Source: Arthrobacter alkaliphilus
GTDB lineage: Bacteria; Actinomycetota; Actinomycetes; Actinomycetales; Micrococcaceae
Direction: 5' to 3'
Length of the DNA: 64,000 nt
Assembly (NCBI RefSeq): GCF_021483235.1
Contig: NZ_JAKEEC010000008.1
Span: forward strand, 62,001 to 126,000
The position numbers and the translations under genes were made by a program. Within the stretch, counting starts at the first letter, position 1; every line of letters starts with the position of its first letter. The notes below the pieces were generated by a model. The model made no database searches. It was not told the DNA's origin and saw only the letters and a program-made list of their open reading frames with translations. Below, piece after piece: positions 52,755 through 62,296 of this stretch.

Positions 52755-54679
52755 CCGCCTAATCCCAATCCTCCTCCGCCGCCGCCCCTGGTCTCGCTGG
52801 GAGACGGCGTGGGCGTCGGAGTGGGACTCGGCGGGGGCGGGGCGGGAGCCTTCGCGACAATCACGCTGATGGTCTTTCCTTGCTCCACCAGGGAATTGTA
52901 GGCATCGCCCTGGCCTGTCACCTTTCCAGGAGTTACTTGCGAGTTCTCCTGTTGGGTGACTGCGATGCCCAGGCCGTTCGCTTTGAGCAGTGCTTCGGCA
53001 TCGGGCTCGGTCAGACCAATGAGTTGAGGCACGGCGACCTTGCCCGTGGAAACCACCAAGTCAACGGTGCTGCCCACGCCAACCACGGCACCCGAAGCCG
53101 GTTTGGTGCTAATAACGGAGCCCGCGGGAACCGTGGCGCTGTTGGCCAAGGTGCTCGATCCGCCAACAAGTCCCGCCTGGCGCAGGAGGTCGCGCGCAGC
53201 GGCTTCGGTGAGGCCGTTCAGGCCCGCCGGAACAGTTGCCGAGACCGGGCCACTTGAAACGTTCAGCACGACTTGCGATTTCGGTGCCACCCGGGACCCT
53301 GCTCCCGGGTCGGTGCCGATCACGTTCCCCTTGGGGACCTTGTCATCGGGAATATGGTTCGGCTCCGGGCTGAGATTGGCGCCGTAGAGCGTCTGCAATG
53401 CCGCAGCCTCGGTCAGTCCGGAGACCGCCGGTACAGCGATCAACGGAGGCGGTGCCGGCTTCTGGTTCACCGTGCTGTACACCCAGAATGCGCCGCCGGC
53501 CAAGACCAGCAGGGCCAAAATAACCACCACCGCTGTCCAGGCACGACGGCGGGACTTCTGCCGGGCGGTCCGCTCACGTTCCGGGGTGAATCCAAGCGCC
53601 ATGGCGCCGTCGTGTTCTGCTTCGGCTTCAGGGTCGCCGGGCTCACGGGACAGAACGTCCTGGTCACCGGCGGCCTGGCCGTTTTCCGGCTCCGCGCCCA
53701 CTGTGTTCTCGAGGACTTCGGGACCCAACAGCCCGGCCGCCAGGGCACCTTCCGGTATCGGCCGGGTCAACGGCACCGCGTCCTGGACATCCGTTGGAGT
53801 TTCGGCGGCAAGGGCAGGGACAGCAACACCGTTCTTGGCCGCGCGCAAGGCCCGCCGGAAGGCGGCCGCATCCTGGAAACGATCTGCACGGTCTTTCTGC
53901 AGCCCCTTGGCCAGGACACTGTCCAGCGCCTCTGAAACGGCTGGATTGAAGCTGCTGGCCGGCTCCGGGACCTCCCGTACATGCTGGTACGCCACCGAGA
54001 CCGGGCTGTCACCCGTGAACGGAGGTCGGGACGTCAGCATTTCAAACAGGAGGCACGCTGCGGAGTACAAGTCGCTGCGGGCATCCACGGTTTCGCCGAG
54101 GGCCTGCTCAGGCGAAAGGTACTGCGCAGTACCCACCACGGCCTGGGTCTGGGTCATGGTTGCCGCGGAATCCGCCATCGCCCGGGCAATTCCGAAGTCC
54201 ATGACCTTCACATGGTTTGACTCCCCGGTCACCATGACGTTGGCGGGCTTGATATCGCGATGCACGATCCCGGCCTTGTGGCTGTACTCGAGAGCCGCGA
54301 GGACGCCAAGCGTGAATTCGATGGCCTGGTCGATATCCAGTTCCTTCGCCCGGATCAGGTCCCGGACGGTCCGGCCGGACACGTATTCCATGACGATGTA
54401 CGGGACCCGGACGTCCTCGCCCGGACCGCCGGACACCGTGTACTCGCCGGTGTCGTAGATGGCGACGATCGAGGAGTGGTTCAAGGCTGCCACTGCTTGC
54501 GCCTCGCGCTTGAAGCGGGCGTGGAACTGCGGATCACGGGCAAGATCGGCACGGAGCAGTTTCACCGCCACGGTTCGTCCGAGCACCGTGTCGACGCCCT
54601 TGTAGACATCGGCCATGCCACCACGGCCGAGCAATTCACCGAGTTCGTACCGCCCGTTGAGGACGCGCTGGGATGTCAT
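52751..54679 (-). CDS. pknB: PASTA-domain serine/threonine kinase PknB
   Basis: A 642-residue transmembrane Ser/Thr kinase sensing muropeptides or lipid II. Kinase motifs: LGRGGMADVYKG, VAVKLL, HRDIKPANVMV, VMDFGIARA, GTAQYLSPEQ. A 110-residue acidic juxtamembrane linker, one membrane helix (VVVILALLVLAGGAFWVYS) and three extracellular PASTA repeats follow, ending in a proline- and glycine-rich tail. The ATG at 54679 is preferred; another in-frame ATG 16 codons upstream (54727) just after pknA is also possible. It is the last gene of the fhaA-fhaB-pstP-pbpA-pknA-pknB operon. Confidence 0.95.
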   Translation of the reverse strand: MTSQRVLNGRYELGELLGRGGMADVYKGVDTVLGRTVAVKLLRADLARDPQFHARFKREAQAVAALNHSSIVAIYDTGEYTVSGGPGEDVRVPYIVMEYVSGRTVRDLIRAKELDIDQAIEFTLGVLAALEYSHKAGIVHRDIKPANVMVTGESNHVKVMDFGIARAMADSAATMTQTQAVVGTAQYLSPEQALGETVDARSDLYSAACLLFEMLTSRPPFTGDSPVSVAYQHVREVPEPASSFNPAVSEALDSVLAKGLQKDRADRFQDAAAFRRALRAAKNGVAVPALAAETPTDVQDAVPLTRPIPEGALAAGLLGPEVLENTVGAEPENGQAAGDQDVLSREPGDPEAEAEHDGAMALGFTPERERTARQKSRRRAWTAVVVILALLVLAGGAFWVYSTVNQKPAPPPLIAVPAVSGLTEAAALQTLYGANLSPEPNHIPDDKVPKGNVIGTDPGAGSRVAPKSQVVLNVSSGPVSATVPAGLNGLTEAAARDLLRQAGLVGGSSTLANSATVPAGSVISTKPASGAVVGVGSTVDLVVSTGKVAVPQLIGLTEPDAEALLKANGLGIAVTQQENSQVTPGKVTGQGDAYNSLVEQGKTISVIVAKAPAPPPPSPTPTPTPSPSETRGGGGGGLGLGG

Positions 54680-54733
54680 GGGAGTGCTGTCCTCTCTGTG
54701 GGCAGGTGAAGAGCGTCCGGTTGGCATGGTGTC

Positions 54734-56521
54734 CTACGGGGTGGTCTTAGGGGAAGGAGACGAGCTCGCGGCCGGTTTGGACAAGTGGTACGTCACGACC
54801 GATCCCGCGGGTACTTTCTGCCCGGCTGCAGGGTCTGAACTGACGAACGTTCCCGGTGCCTGGCCGGTTGCACCGTCAACGGTGGACCCGGTGACCCAGC
54901 GCAGCCCCGCGCCTTCGATGGCAGCCTGCACTTGTGATTCCGTGGCTCCCCTGCCGATAGTCGGCACGGTGACCATCTGGGGTCCCTTGGAGTACGTGAC
55001 CGTGATGGTCGATCCCTTGGTCACCGGGCCGGAAGGATTGATGTCGATAACGGTGCCGGGCGTGGACGGATCGAAGACCTGCACACCGTTGACCGCGAAG
55101 CCCAGTGCATTGAGTTCCGTGCGCACCTTGTCGTACGGCTGGCCCTTGTACTGCTCCGGGATCAGGTTGATGGTGTCGGGGGTCGGAGTCGGCGTGGGCG
55201 TGGTCTCCGTGGGGCTCGGGGTGGCCGAGGTTGGCGGTGCGCTCGAGACCCGGGCCGGAGGGGTGGTGACGGCCGGTGCCGGATTGCTCGGCGAGAACAA
55301 GCCCAACTGGGTCAGGAGCGCCCCCAGCACGGCGAGCAGTACGAGCACGATCAGGGCAACGAGCGGCCACGTCCACGGGCTGCGCTTCTTCCGTGGCGGC
55401 GGCTCCTCCTGGTACTCCTCTTCGTCGTGGATGAACTGGTTGTGCTCGCTGGCCTCATCCAAACTGCGTTCGGCGGCCAAGGCATCGGCACGGGCCAGCG
55501 GATTTCCACCTTCGGCCGCAGCAGCCGCCGCAGCGGCTCCGATCACAGGCAGCGCCGACGTCGACGTCGTCCGTGTTTCCCTGCCGTAGGGCGAGGTGAC
55601 GATGCCGGTGGGCGCCGTGGGCATGTCCGTAGGGGCGGTGATGGGGCCCGTGGCGGCTTCGAACAGCAACATCCCCGGGACGGCCGCGTGTGCCTTGGCG
55701 ATATCGCCGGCGCGGATTGCTTCGGCGGCTTCGGCCAGCTTGAGGGCATCCGCCGGGCGATTCTTCGGATCCTTGGCGAGCATGGACATCAGGAGTGCGC
55801 GTACCGGAGTCGGCAGGCTATCAGGCAGCGGCGGCGGGGCGTCGTTGACTTGGGCCAGCGCAATGGCGATCTGGGATTCGCCCGAGAACGGACGATGCCC
55901 GGTGAGGCACTCGTAGCCGATGATCCCGAGCGAGTAGATGTCCGAGGCGCCCGTGGCCGTTTGGCCCGTGGCCTGCTCCGGAGCCAAGTACTGCGCCGTG
56001 CCCATGACCTGGCCGGTCTGCGTGAGGGGAACCTGGTCGGCGAGGCGGGCGATGCCGAAGTCGGTGATCTTCACACGGAAGTCCGGCGTGATCAGCAGGT
56101 TGCCAGGTTTAATGTCACGGTGCACCAAGCCCTGGGCGTGCGCGGGGGCCAGTGCCCGGGCGGTCTGGGCGATGATGGACAGGGTGCGGTCCGGGGAGAG
56201 GACCTGCTCGTGTTCCAACATGCTGCTCAGCGGCTGTCCGGGCACCAATTCCATGACCAGGTAGGCAGAGCCGTCTTCTTCTCCATAATCGAAGACGTTG
56301 GCGATTCCCACGTGATTGAGCAGCGCAGTGTGGCGGGCCTCGGCGCGGAACCGCTGGAGGAACCCGGGATCGCCGGTGTATTCCTCCTTGAGTACCTTGA
56401 TGGCGACGACCCGGCCGAGGATCTGGTCCTTGGCCCTCCAGACCTCTCCCATGCCGCCAATCGCAATGCGGCTGGTCAGCTGGAACCTGCCGCCGAGAGT
56501 GATTCCTGACGTAGGCCTCAC
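54734..56521 (-). CDS. pknA: Serine/threonine kinase PknA with PASTA domains
   Basis: A 595-residue transmembrane kinase: [43 protein letters not shown] and [14 protein letters not shown] linker of about 90 residues, a membrane helix ([20 protein letters not shown]), a Ser/Thr/Pro stretch and two PASTA domains follow; mycobacterial PknA lacks PASTA domains, so this is the longer form found in Micrococcales. The GTG start overlaps the pbpA stop codon. With PknB it phosphorylates cell-division and cell-wall proteins, opposed by PstP. Confidence 0.93.
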   Translation of the reverse strand: MRPTSGITLGGRFQLTSRIAIGGMGEVWRAKDQILGRVVAIKVLKEEYTGDPGFLQRFRAEARHTALLNHVGIANVFDYGEEDGSAYLVMELVPGQPLSSMLEHEQVLSPDRTLSIIAQTARALAPAHAQGLVHRDIKPGNLLITPDFRVKITDFGIARLADQVPLTQTGQVMGTAQYLAPEQATGQTATGASDIYSLGIIGYECLTGHRPFSGESQIAIALAQVNDAPPPLPDSLPTPVRALLMSMLAKDPKNRPADALKLAEAAEAIRAGDIAKAHAAVPGMLLFEAATGPITAPTDMPTAPTGIVTSPYGRETRTTSTSALPVIGAAAAAAAAEGGNPLARADALAAERSLDEASEHNQFIHDEEEYQEEPPPRKKRSPWTWPLVALIVLVLLAVLGALLTQLGLFSPSNPAPAVTTPPARVSSAPPTSATPSPTETTPTPTPTPDTINLIPEQYKGQPYDKVRTELNALGFAVNGVQVFDPSTPGTVIDINPSGPVTKGSTITVTYSKGPQMVTVPTIGRGATESQVQAAIEGAGLRWVTGSTVDGATGQAPGTFVSSDPAAGQKVPAGSVVTYHLSKPAASSSPSPKTTP

Positions 56522-57975
56522 TTGTTCAACACCGCCTCAAAAATCTTCTTCGCATTCGGACTGGTTAGCTTTGCGCCGGTAGACACATCAACGCCTTCCA
56601 TGACAATGGTGACGGCTACCTGCGGGTCGTTGGCCGGGGCGAACCCGGTGAACCATGAGTTGTTCAAGCCGGAATCGCCGAGTTGCGCCGTGCCGGTCTT
56701 GCCGGCCACCTGGATTCCCGGCACTGCGGCACCGGCCCCGATGCCTTGGGACACGACATCGGTCATCCATTGCGTGATCTGGCTGGCGATTTCGGGCGTG
56801 GTTGAGGTGCGCAGGGTCTCGGCCTTCGGCTCGCTGATGACGCGCAGGTCAGGTGCCCGCACGGTCTTGATGAGGTTCGGTTTCATCTGGACGCCCTTGT
56901 TGGCAATTGCCGCGGTCATCGTGGCGATTTGAAGCGGAGTGGCCCTGACGTCACGCTGCCCGACGGCGGACTGGGCCAGCGATGCCTGGTCCAGATTCTT
57001 GGGAAAGATACTGACGGCGGACTGCAGCTTGAGCTGGTCCCCGAAATCCTGTCCGAAGCCGAATTTCTTGGCTTGGTCAGCGATGGCGTTTTGGCCAAGG
57101 TCCAGGGCGATGCTGGCGAAGGGCGTGTTGCACGACTGCTCCAGGGCGAAGGCGAAATCGGCCGTGTTGCGGGTTGAGCAGTTGCCGCCTGCGTAGTTGG
57201 GCAGCGAGGCGTTGGAACCGGGCAAAGGCAGGCTTTCCGGGTTCGGCAGGACACTGTCCTTGTTGTACTTACCGGAACTCAAGGCAGCCGCCGTATCGAC
57301 GAGTTTGAACACGGAACCGGGCGCCAACAGCGCGCCCGTTGGTCCGCTCACGGACTGGTTGAGGTTGATGCCGGGGATCTGGTTGATTTGGTCGTAGGCG
57401 GCCTTTTCCTTGGCCGGATCGTGCGTGGCGATCAGGTTGGGGTTATAGGACGGCTTGGAGACCATCGCGATGATGGCGCCTGTCTTCGGGTTGGTGACGA
57501 CGATCGAGCCACGCTGGCCGTCAGGAATGAGGTCGTAGGCGAGCTTCTGGACCGCGGGATCAAGGGTCAGCTCCACCGAGGCGCCCTTCGGCTGGCTCCC
57601 CAGGAAAATCTGGCTCACGCGGTCCAGGAAGAGTTGGTCGGAGCTGCCGGCCAGCTCATCCCTGAGCTGCTGCTCAAGCCCGGTGGACCCATACGTCCTG
57701 GAGAAGTATCCGGTGATGCCGGCATAGAGCTCCGGCTGCGGGTAGCTGCGCTGGTATTTGCAGGTTTCATCTCCGGCAACGGATTCGGCGACCGGCTTGC
57801 CGCCCACGATGATGGCGCCGCGGTCGTTGCAGTAGTTCGCCAGGACGGCGCGCTGGTTCCACGGATTGTCGTTGAGGTCGCCGGCGCCAATGACTTGGAC
57901 ATAGCTGATCGCGCCGAAGAGGAGGGCGAACATGGTGACTGCTGCCATCCACGAATTGCGTATGGAATGGTTCAT
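56518..57975 (-). CDS. pbpA: Penicillin-binding protein PbpA (class B transpeptidase)
   Basis: A 485-residue class B PBP cross-linking peptidoglycan. One N-terminal membrane anchor ([19 protein letters not shown]), a dimerisation/pedestal domain starting [20 protein letters not shown], and the transpeptidase domain with catalytic serine in [13 protein letters not shown] (QSCNTPFA) and KTG (VAGKTGTAQ). SEDS partner RodA would normally be encoded immediately upstream. Here its ATG lies in an ATGA overlap with a 16-codon ORF, and GGAGG about 13 nt upstream may be its ribosome binding site. GTGA coupling to pknA follows. Confidence 0.96.
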   Translation of the reverse strand: MNHSIRNSWMAAVTMFALLFGAISYVQVIGAGDLNDNPWNQRAVLANYCNDRGAIIVGGKPVAESVAGDETCKYQRSYPQPELYAGITGYFSRTYGSTGLEQQLRDELAGSSDQLFLDRVSQIFLGSQPKGASVELTLDPAVQKLAYDLIPDGQRGSIVVTNPKTGAIIAMVSKPSYNPNLIATHDPAKEKAAYDQINQIPGINLNQSVSGPTGALLAPGSVFKLVDTAAALSSGKYNKDSVLPNPESLPLPGSNASLPNYAGGNCSTRNTADFAFALEQSCNTPFASIALDLGQNAIADQAKKFGFGQDFGDQLKLQSAVSIFPKNLDQASLAQSAVGQRDVRATPLQIATMTAAIANKGVQMKPNLIKTVRAPDLRVISEPKAETLRTSTTPEIASQITQWMTDVVSQGIGAGAAVPGIQVAGKTGTAQLGDSGLNNSWFTGFAPANDPQVAVTIVMEGVDVSTGAKLTSPNAKKIFEAVLNK

Positions 57976-58022
57976 GAGGTCTGCACCGCCTCCGTGGGGG
58001 CATCAGTAATGGTCGAGATCAT
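57972..58022 (-). pseudogene. 16-codon ORF in the rodA position, possible deletion remnant
   Basis: A 17-codon frame (16 residues, [16 protein letters not shown]) whose ATG overlaps the pstP stop (ATGA) and whose TGA overlaps the pbpA start (ATGA). This is the position of rodA in related operons. The double overlap is the arrangement expected if an internal in-frame deletion removed almost all of rodA and left its first and last codons. It may alternatively be a coupling ORF that only passes ribosomes from pstP to pbpA. It has no Shine-Dalgarno site of its own. Confidence 0.45.
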
Positions 58023-59749
58023 GGGGACACCGCGCACGTTGGTGCGGCTGTGGAAGTGGACGACGACGTCGGCCGGCTCGACGGACTTGGGCTCGGCGGA
58101 CTTGGGCTTGGCGGCGTGGGGCTTGCGGTAGCTGAGGGGCTCGACGTCGGCTTGGACGTGCCTGTGGGGCACGCGCCTGGCAGCCCGGTGGTGCCCTTTT
58201 CCTGCAGGTTTTTGACAATCTGCTGGGCATCGGCCAGATCCCGTGCCGGAACGGTCTGGCGCACGACTTGTTGCGTGAATTCGGGCAAAGAATCCATGCG
58301 GATGTTCGTCTGGGTCTCGACCTTCGAGAGCTGGAACGGTCCAAGGCTCTGCGAAATGCCGTTGAAGATGGCGACGTGTTGATTGAATTCGCCGACGTAG
58401 TAGCGTGTCTGGGTCCACGCGTAGCCGAGCCACAGTCCGGCGACGACGAAGATCGCCAAGGCCGCGGCGATGGCAGGCGTCAGCCAGCGCCTCTTCCGGC
58501 CGACAAGCGGTTGTGGTTCCTGGCGGTCCTGTTCGGCCTTGTGGGTCAGCACGGTGGCGGCCCGGCGTGCAACGCTTCGTCCCGCGACGGTCGGGATCGA
58601 ACCCGTTTCGGCCGCAGTCGCTGCGGCCCCGACCAATTCGTGCGGGCGGCTTGCGAGCTCTTCGCGGAGGATCTCGGCCGACAGGTGCTCGCCAAGGTGC
58701 GGGTCTGTCGCCGTCGGAGGCTCAGTGGTTCCGGCTGGTTTCGTGGAACCCGGTGCAGGAGCCGCCGCTGCGGGCTGGGCGTCGGGCCCGGCGTCGGGCC
58801 CGGCGTCGGACGTTGCTTCCGCGGCGTCCTTGCCTTGCTCGCTTTCCTTGCTCGCGTCCGGCTCCGCGGGCGCTTCCACCTTCGGCGGCGCTGATGCTGC
58901 CGGCGCTGCCGCTTTCGGCGGCGCGGGCGCTGCCGACGCGGCCGGGACGACCTCGACGGCGGCGGTGCTGACGTTATCGCCTGTCTCTTCCACGATCTCC
59001 AGCATCACGACGGTGACGTTGTCCGGAGCACCGTTGGCGAGGGTGAGCTCAATGAGGAGCTCGGCGCATTCGGCGAGGTTCTTTGTTTCGCGGACTACTT
59101 GCTCAACGACTGCGCTTTGGACGTAGTTCAGGCCATCGGAGCAGAGGAGCCAGCGTTCGCCCGGTTGGACGTCGAGCTCGGCCAGATCAAGCTCGGGACT
59201 GGCGTCCACGTCGCCCAGAACGCGCATGAGGACGTTCTTGTGCGGATGGGTTTCCGCCTCCTCGGGGCGCAGCCGGCCTTCATCGATCAGCCTCTGGACG
59301 AAAGTGTGGTCCACGCTGATTTGCTCGAACTCGCCATTGCGCAGGCGGTAGGCCCTGGAATCGCCGATATGCGCGAAGTGCAGCCGCCTGCCTTCGAGCA
59401 GCAGGGCGGTGACCGTGGTGCCCATCCCCGCGAGTTTCGGGTCTACGTGGACGAGCTCGGAGAGGAGGGAATTCGCGGTCTGGATCTCGTCGGCGAGGAC
59501 TGTTTCCGCGCCGTCCGGGTAGGAATCATGATCGAGGTGGATCATGTCCAGGACCGTGGATGCCGATGCGACGTCCCCGCCAGCATGCCCGCCCATGCCG
59601 TCCGCGACCACCGCAAGATGCCGGCCGGCGTACGCTGAGTCGTCGTTCTTCGAGCGGACACGACCGACGTCGGACCGCGCCGCGTAGCGCATGATCAGGG
59701 GGTGCTCCGGAGGCAGCGTCTTGCCTTCGGAGGGCTGGGGGGAAGCCAT
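58019..59749 (-). CDS. pstP: PP2C-type serine/threonine phosphatase PstP
   Basis: A 576-residue membrane phosphatase opposing PknA and PknB. The PPM core (about residues 20-255) has SDVGRVRSKNDDSAY, VVADGMGGHAGGDVAS, FAHIGDSRAYRLR, LLCSDGL and GAPDNVTVVML, giving the metal-binding aspartates. A long Ala/Pro/Glu-rich cytoplasmic linker follows, then one membrane helix (AIAAALAIFVVAGLWLGYAW) and an extracellular domain ending in a Pro/Ser-rich tail. It lies 3 nt from fhaB and overlaps the tiny ORF before pbpA. Confidence 0.95.
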   Translation of the reverse strand: MASPQPSEGKTLPPEHPLIMRYAARSDVGRVRSKNDDSAYAGRHLAVVADGMGGHAGGDVASASTVLDMIHLDHDSYPDGAETVLADEIQTANSLLSELVHVDPKLAGMGTTVTALLLEGRRLHFAHIGDSRAYRLRNGEFEQISVDHTFVQRLIDEGRLRPEEAETHPHKNVLMRVLGDVDASPELDLAELDVQPGERWLLCSDGLNYVQSAVVEQVVRETKNLAECAELLIELTLANGAPDNVTVVMLEIVEETGDNVSTAAVEVVPAASAAPAPPKAAAPAASAPPKVEAPAEPDASKESEQGKDAAEATSDAGPDAGPDAQPAAAAPAPGSTKPAGTTEPPTATDPHLGEHLSAEILREELASRPHELVGAAATAAETGSIPTVAGRSVARRAATVLTHKAEQDRQEPQPLVGRKRRWLTPAIAAALAIFVVAGLWLGYAWTQTRYYVGEFNQHVAIFNGISQSLGPFQLSKVETQTNIRMDSLPEFTQQVVRQTVPARDLADAQQIVKNLQEKGTTGLPGACPTGTSKPTSSPSATASPTPPSPSPPSPSPSSRPTSSSTSTAAPTCAVSP

Positions 59750-59752
59750 GGG

Positions 59753-60244
59753 CTACGCCCTCAATTCGATGACCGTCTTGCCGATCCTCACGGGAACGCC
59801 AAGCTCCACCGGCAGGGCTCGGGTCAGTTGTTGATCGGCGAGATAGGTGCCGTTCGTGGAACCAAGATCCTCGATGAACCACCGGCTGCCTTGGGGGAAC
59901 AAGCGTGCGTGCCTGCCCGAAGCGTAATCATCCTCGAGGACCAAGGTGGCTTCTTGTGCGCGGCCCAGGAGAATGGGGCTCGCAGCCAGGGGAAGAGTGG
60001 TTCCCTTGAGCGGGCCCTCGACGACGACGAGCTGGCGCGCCTGCTGCTTCACAGGCTGGGGTGGCGCGGGGGCAAGCTCCGGGTGCTTGCGCAATTCGCG
60101 CGCCGTCGGAGTTCCGATGGCTGCTTTGCGGCCGATCACGAGATCGCGACGCATGGTAGAGACGATGCTGAAAATCAGTATCCACAGCAACAGCAGGAAG
60201 CCGAAGCGCAGAGCGGTGATGGTCAGTTCGCTGATGTCGCTCAC
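59753..60244 (-). CDS. fhaB: FHA-domain protein FhaB (FipA)
   Basis: A 163-residue protein with an N-terminal membrane helix (ALRFGFLLLLWILIFSIVS), a basic linker and a C-terminal FHA domain (ILLGRAQEATLVLEDDYASG, RHARLFP, STNGTYL) that binds phosphothreonine. Mycobacterial FhaB/FipA is phosphorylated by PknA and supports FtsZ-FtsQ interaction and RodA/PbpA function. It is coupled to fhaA by ATGA overlap and precedes pstP. Confidence 0.94.
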   Translation of the reverse strand: MSDISELTITALRFGFLLLLWILIFSIVSTMRRDLVIGRKAAIGTPTARELRKHPELAPAPPQPVKQQARQLVVVEGPLKGTTLPLAASPILLGRAQEATLVLEDDYASGRHARLFPQGSRWFIEDLGSTNGTYLADQQLTRALPVELGVPVRIGKTVIELRA

Positions 60245-60984
60245 GGGCGTCCACCAGAGGGCTGGGGGAGAAGTCTGAAGATGATCTTGGTCCGTCCCAT
60301 GGTGATGGTGGATCCGTCAGTGAGTTCCACAGTGCCGTCCACTTTATGGCCGTTGACGTAGCTTCCGTTGGTGGAACCGAGGTCGACGGCGCGGATGACT
60401 CCGTCCGCGGTCTGGATTTCCAGGTGCTTGCGCGAGACGCCGGTATCGTCCACCAGGATGTCGGCTTCGGATGACCTGCCCAGGACGATGGAAGGTGCAT
60501 TGAGGGAATAGCGTTGTCCGCCGATGTCCAGGACGGGCTGCAGCCGTGTGGGCTCACGGCTCGGCGCGGCGGGGACCACGGGCCGGGCAACGGTGGGCGC
60601 GGCAGCGCCGCCGGATTGCTCGGTGCGGGAGGTGATTTCGAAATGGCCTTCGCGCTGGGCATCGTCGTGACGGAAGGAGATCCGGACCGGACCCTGCAGT
60701 ATGTAACCTTGGCTACGCACGTGCTGGATAACGACGTCGCACAATTCTTCGGCCAGCGGAGTGCCCCACTCCTGGGCGCGCCCGAAGTCGCCGTCGCTCA
60801 AGAGGACGTCGAACACGTTGGGGGCCAGCGTCCGGCCGGCCGAAATGGTAATGGACTTGTTGTCCAGTTCCCGGCGAAGCCTGCTGGCGATTTCCACCGG
60901 CTCCACCCGCCCCCGCGATCCCGTGGAGAAGACGCCTCGGACGGCCTTTTCGATGCCACGCTCAACCTTGTCAAGCAAACCCAT
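60241..60984 (-). CDS. fhaA: FHA-domain protein FhaA with DUF3662 N-terminus
   Basis: A 247-residue protein. The N-terminal DUF3662 domain (GLLDKVERGIEKAVRGVF, VEIASRLRRELDNKS and APNVFDVLLSDGDF) is joined by an Ala/Pro linker to a C-terminal FHA domain (IVLGRSSEADILVDDTGVSR, KHLEIQ, STNGSYVNG). In mycobacteria FhaA binds the phosphorylated pseudokinase partner of MurJ and controls lipid II export, which connects this operon with the murJ locus at 8-11.8 kb. GGAAGGAG precedes the ATG. It is the first gene of the operon. Confidence 0.95.
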   Translation of the reverse strand: MGLLDKVERGIEKAVRGVFSTGSRGRVEPVEIASRLRRELDNKSITISAGRTLAPNVFDVLLSDGDFGRAQEWGTPLAEELCDVVIQHVRSQGYILQGPVRISFRHDDAQREGHFEITSRTEQSGGAAAPTVARPVVPAAPSREPTRLQPVLDIGGQRYSLNAPSIVLGRSSEADILVDDTGVSRKHLEIQTADGVIRAVDLGSTNGSYVNGHKVDGTVELTDGSTITMGRTKIIFRLLPQPSGGRP

Positions 60985-61343
60985 GGTCCTTCTCCTTCCG
61001 CTCCGTTGACTCTGCGGTATCAGTAGCCAAGACGCATCGCCGCAGTGCCCGTAGCGCACGCAGGAAGCCTGTCTTCAACCCCGATACTACTGGGCAAGAC
61101 TGTGAATGGCCTTATTCCACAACGGCGGGAACGCCGGAAAAGTTCGCCGGGAGGCATCATTTAGGCACGCATCCCGCTTGATTTCCGCTCCAAGCGGGGG
61201 GACCGGCAATCGGTGGCGTCCCGGGGATTTACGGCAGGCTCCGGGTCGATTGGTGTTTTCAAGAGGTTGTCCGTTATGCTTGATCTCGCTGCTTTCGCAG
61301 GGGTAAGGCCGGGAAACCGGTCCGGCCGGGCGGAAGAAGTTGC
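60985..61343. other. fhaA-tRNA-Leu intergenic region
   Basis: About 360 bases with no gene. It must hold the fhaA operon promoter (minus strand) and the tRNA-Leu promoter; TATGCT at 61275-61280 preceded by TTGGTG 19 nt upstream is a possible tRNA promoter. Confidence 0.4.
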
Positions 61344-61426
61344 GCGCGAGTGGCGGAACGGCAGACGCGCTGGCTTCAGGTGCCAGTATCCGAAAGGGTG
61401 TGGGGGTTCAAATCCCCCCTCGCGCA
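61344..61426 (+). tRNA. tRNA-Leu (CAG)
   Basis: A type II tRNA: acceptor GCGCGAG/CTCGCGC with discriminator A, D-arm TGGCGGAACGGCAGACGCG, anticodon stem CTGGC/GCCAG with loop TTCAGGT (anticodon CAG), a long variable arm (TATCCGAAAGGGTG) and T-arm GGGGGTTCAAATCCCCC. The CCA is not encoded. Confidence 0.96.
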
Positions 61427-61433
61427 CGCAATT

Positions 61434-61467
61434 CAAGGAACCCCGGTCTTCGGACCGGGGTTCCTTG
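61434..61467. terminator. Bidirectional terminator between tRNA-Leu and TetR gene
   Basis: A perfect 15 bp stem (CAAGGAACCCCGGTC) closed by a TTCG tetraloop, located between the 3' ends of the tRNA and the convergent TetR gene. The U-run is short on both sides but the stem is very strong. Confidence 0.85.
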
Positions 61468-61469
61468 GT

Positions 61470-62156
61470 TTAACCAGATTGGTCCACCCGGAGCGCCCCG
61501 AGGCCTGTGATCAGCGCATCCAGGCCCATGCTGAACGCGAGGTCGGACGGGTAGTTGTTCTGATCGGGCCCCAGGCTTCGGACGGCCGAGGTGAAGTGCG
61601 GCGTGGAGTCGGCCAAGCGGCCGGAATCGAAAATGTCTGCCGGCGCGTTCGCATCGAAGGCGGCGCCGAAAATGTAGGCCTCGAGGGCCACGATGCTCGG
61701 GATGATCTGCTTCTCCGGGAACCCCGCACGGAGGAATCCCTCCGTCACGGCTTCATACATGGCGAGTGTCTGCGGGGCATCCGTTACGGGCAGCACCGCG
61801 ATCACCGAGATCAGCGGGGTGTGCCGTGCGAAAATGCCGCGGTAGGAATATGCCCACTGCCGGACGGCCTCCTCCCAGGGAAGCGTGCGGAAACCGCCGA
61901 AGTCGACCTTTGACATCAGGTCCTCTTCCACGAGCTTGAGGACTTCGTCCTTGGATGACACGTGGTTGTAAAGGGCCGACGGCGCCACGCCCAAAGAGCG
62001 GGCGAGGGCGGCCATGGTGAGGCCGTCGTAGCCCTTCTTGCTGACCAGTTCCAGGGCCGCCGCTGTAATGCCGTCCTGGTCCAGGACGGCCGCCATCGGC
62101 CGGCCGGCCCTCCGGCGCGCTTTGGTCTCGCCCGGAGCTGGGGTGGGTTCAGGCAT
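61470..62156 (-). CDS. TetR/AcrR-family transcriptional regulator
   Basis: A 228-residue TetR-type repressor. Helix-turn-helix: ITAAALELVSKKGYDGLTMA then ALARSLGVAPSALYNHVSSK; the larger C-terminal helical domain (TetR_C type) begins near residue 90. The ATG at 62156 has AAAGGT upstream; another in-frame ATG 11 codons earlier is possible. It is divergent from a flavin amine oxidase gene with a 19 bp inverted repeat between them, so it likely represses that gene in the absence of an amine or related inducer. Confidence 0.9.
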   Translation of the reverse strand: MPEPTPAPGETKARRRAGRPMAAVLDQDGITAAALELVSKKGYDGLTMAALARSLGVAPSALYNHVSSKDEVLKLVEEDLMSKVDFGGFRTLPWEEAVRQWAYSYRGIFARHTPLISVIAVLPVTDAPQTLAMYEAVTEGFLRAGFPEKQIIPSIVALEAYIFGAAFDANAPADIFDSGRLADSTPHFTSAVRSLGPDQNNYPSDLAFSMGLDALITGLGALRVDQSG

Positions 62157-62240
62157 TGCCGACCTTTCTGGAGTCTGTGTCCCCAGCATTATTTCATTCG
62201 GGTATTCACACTCGGGGCCAAGCCAGCTACAGTTGAGATA

Positions 62241-62259
62241 AATGAACGTCATTCATTTA
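62241..62259. promoter_or_regulatory. Inverted repeat, probable TetR operator
   Basis: AAATGAA-CGTCA-TTCATTT, a perfect 7-5-7 inverted repeat in the divergent TetR/amine oxidase promoter, 38 bp before the oxidase start codon. Confidence 0.65.
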
Positions 62260-62296
62260 TTGGTCAGCCAACGGGGGCTGCCACAGAAAGGACATC

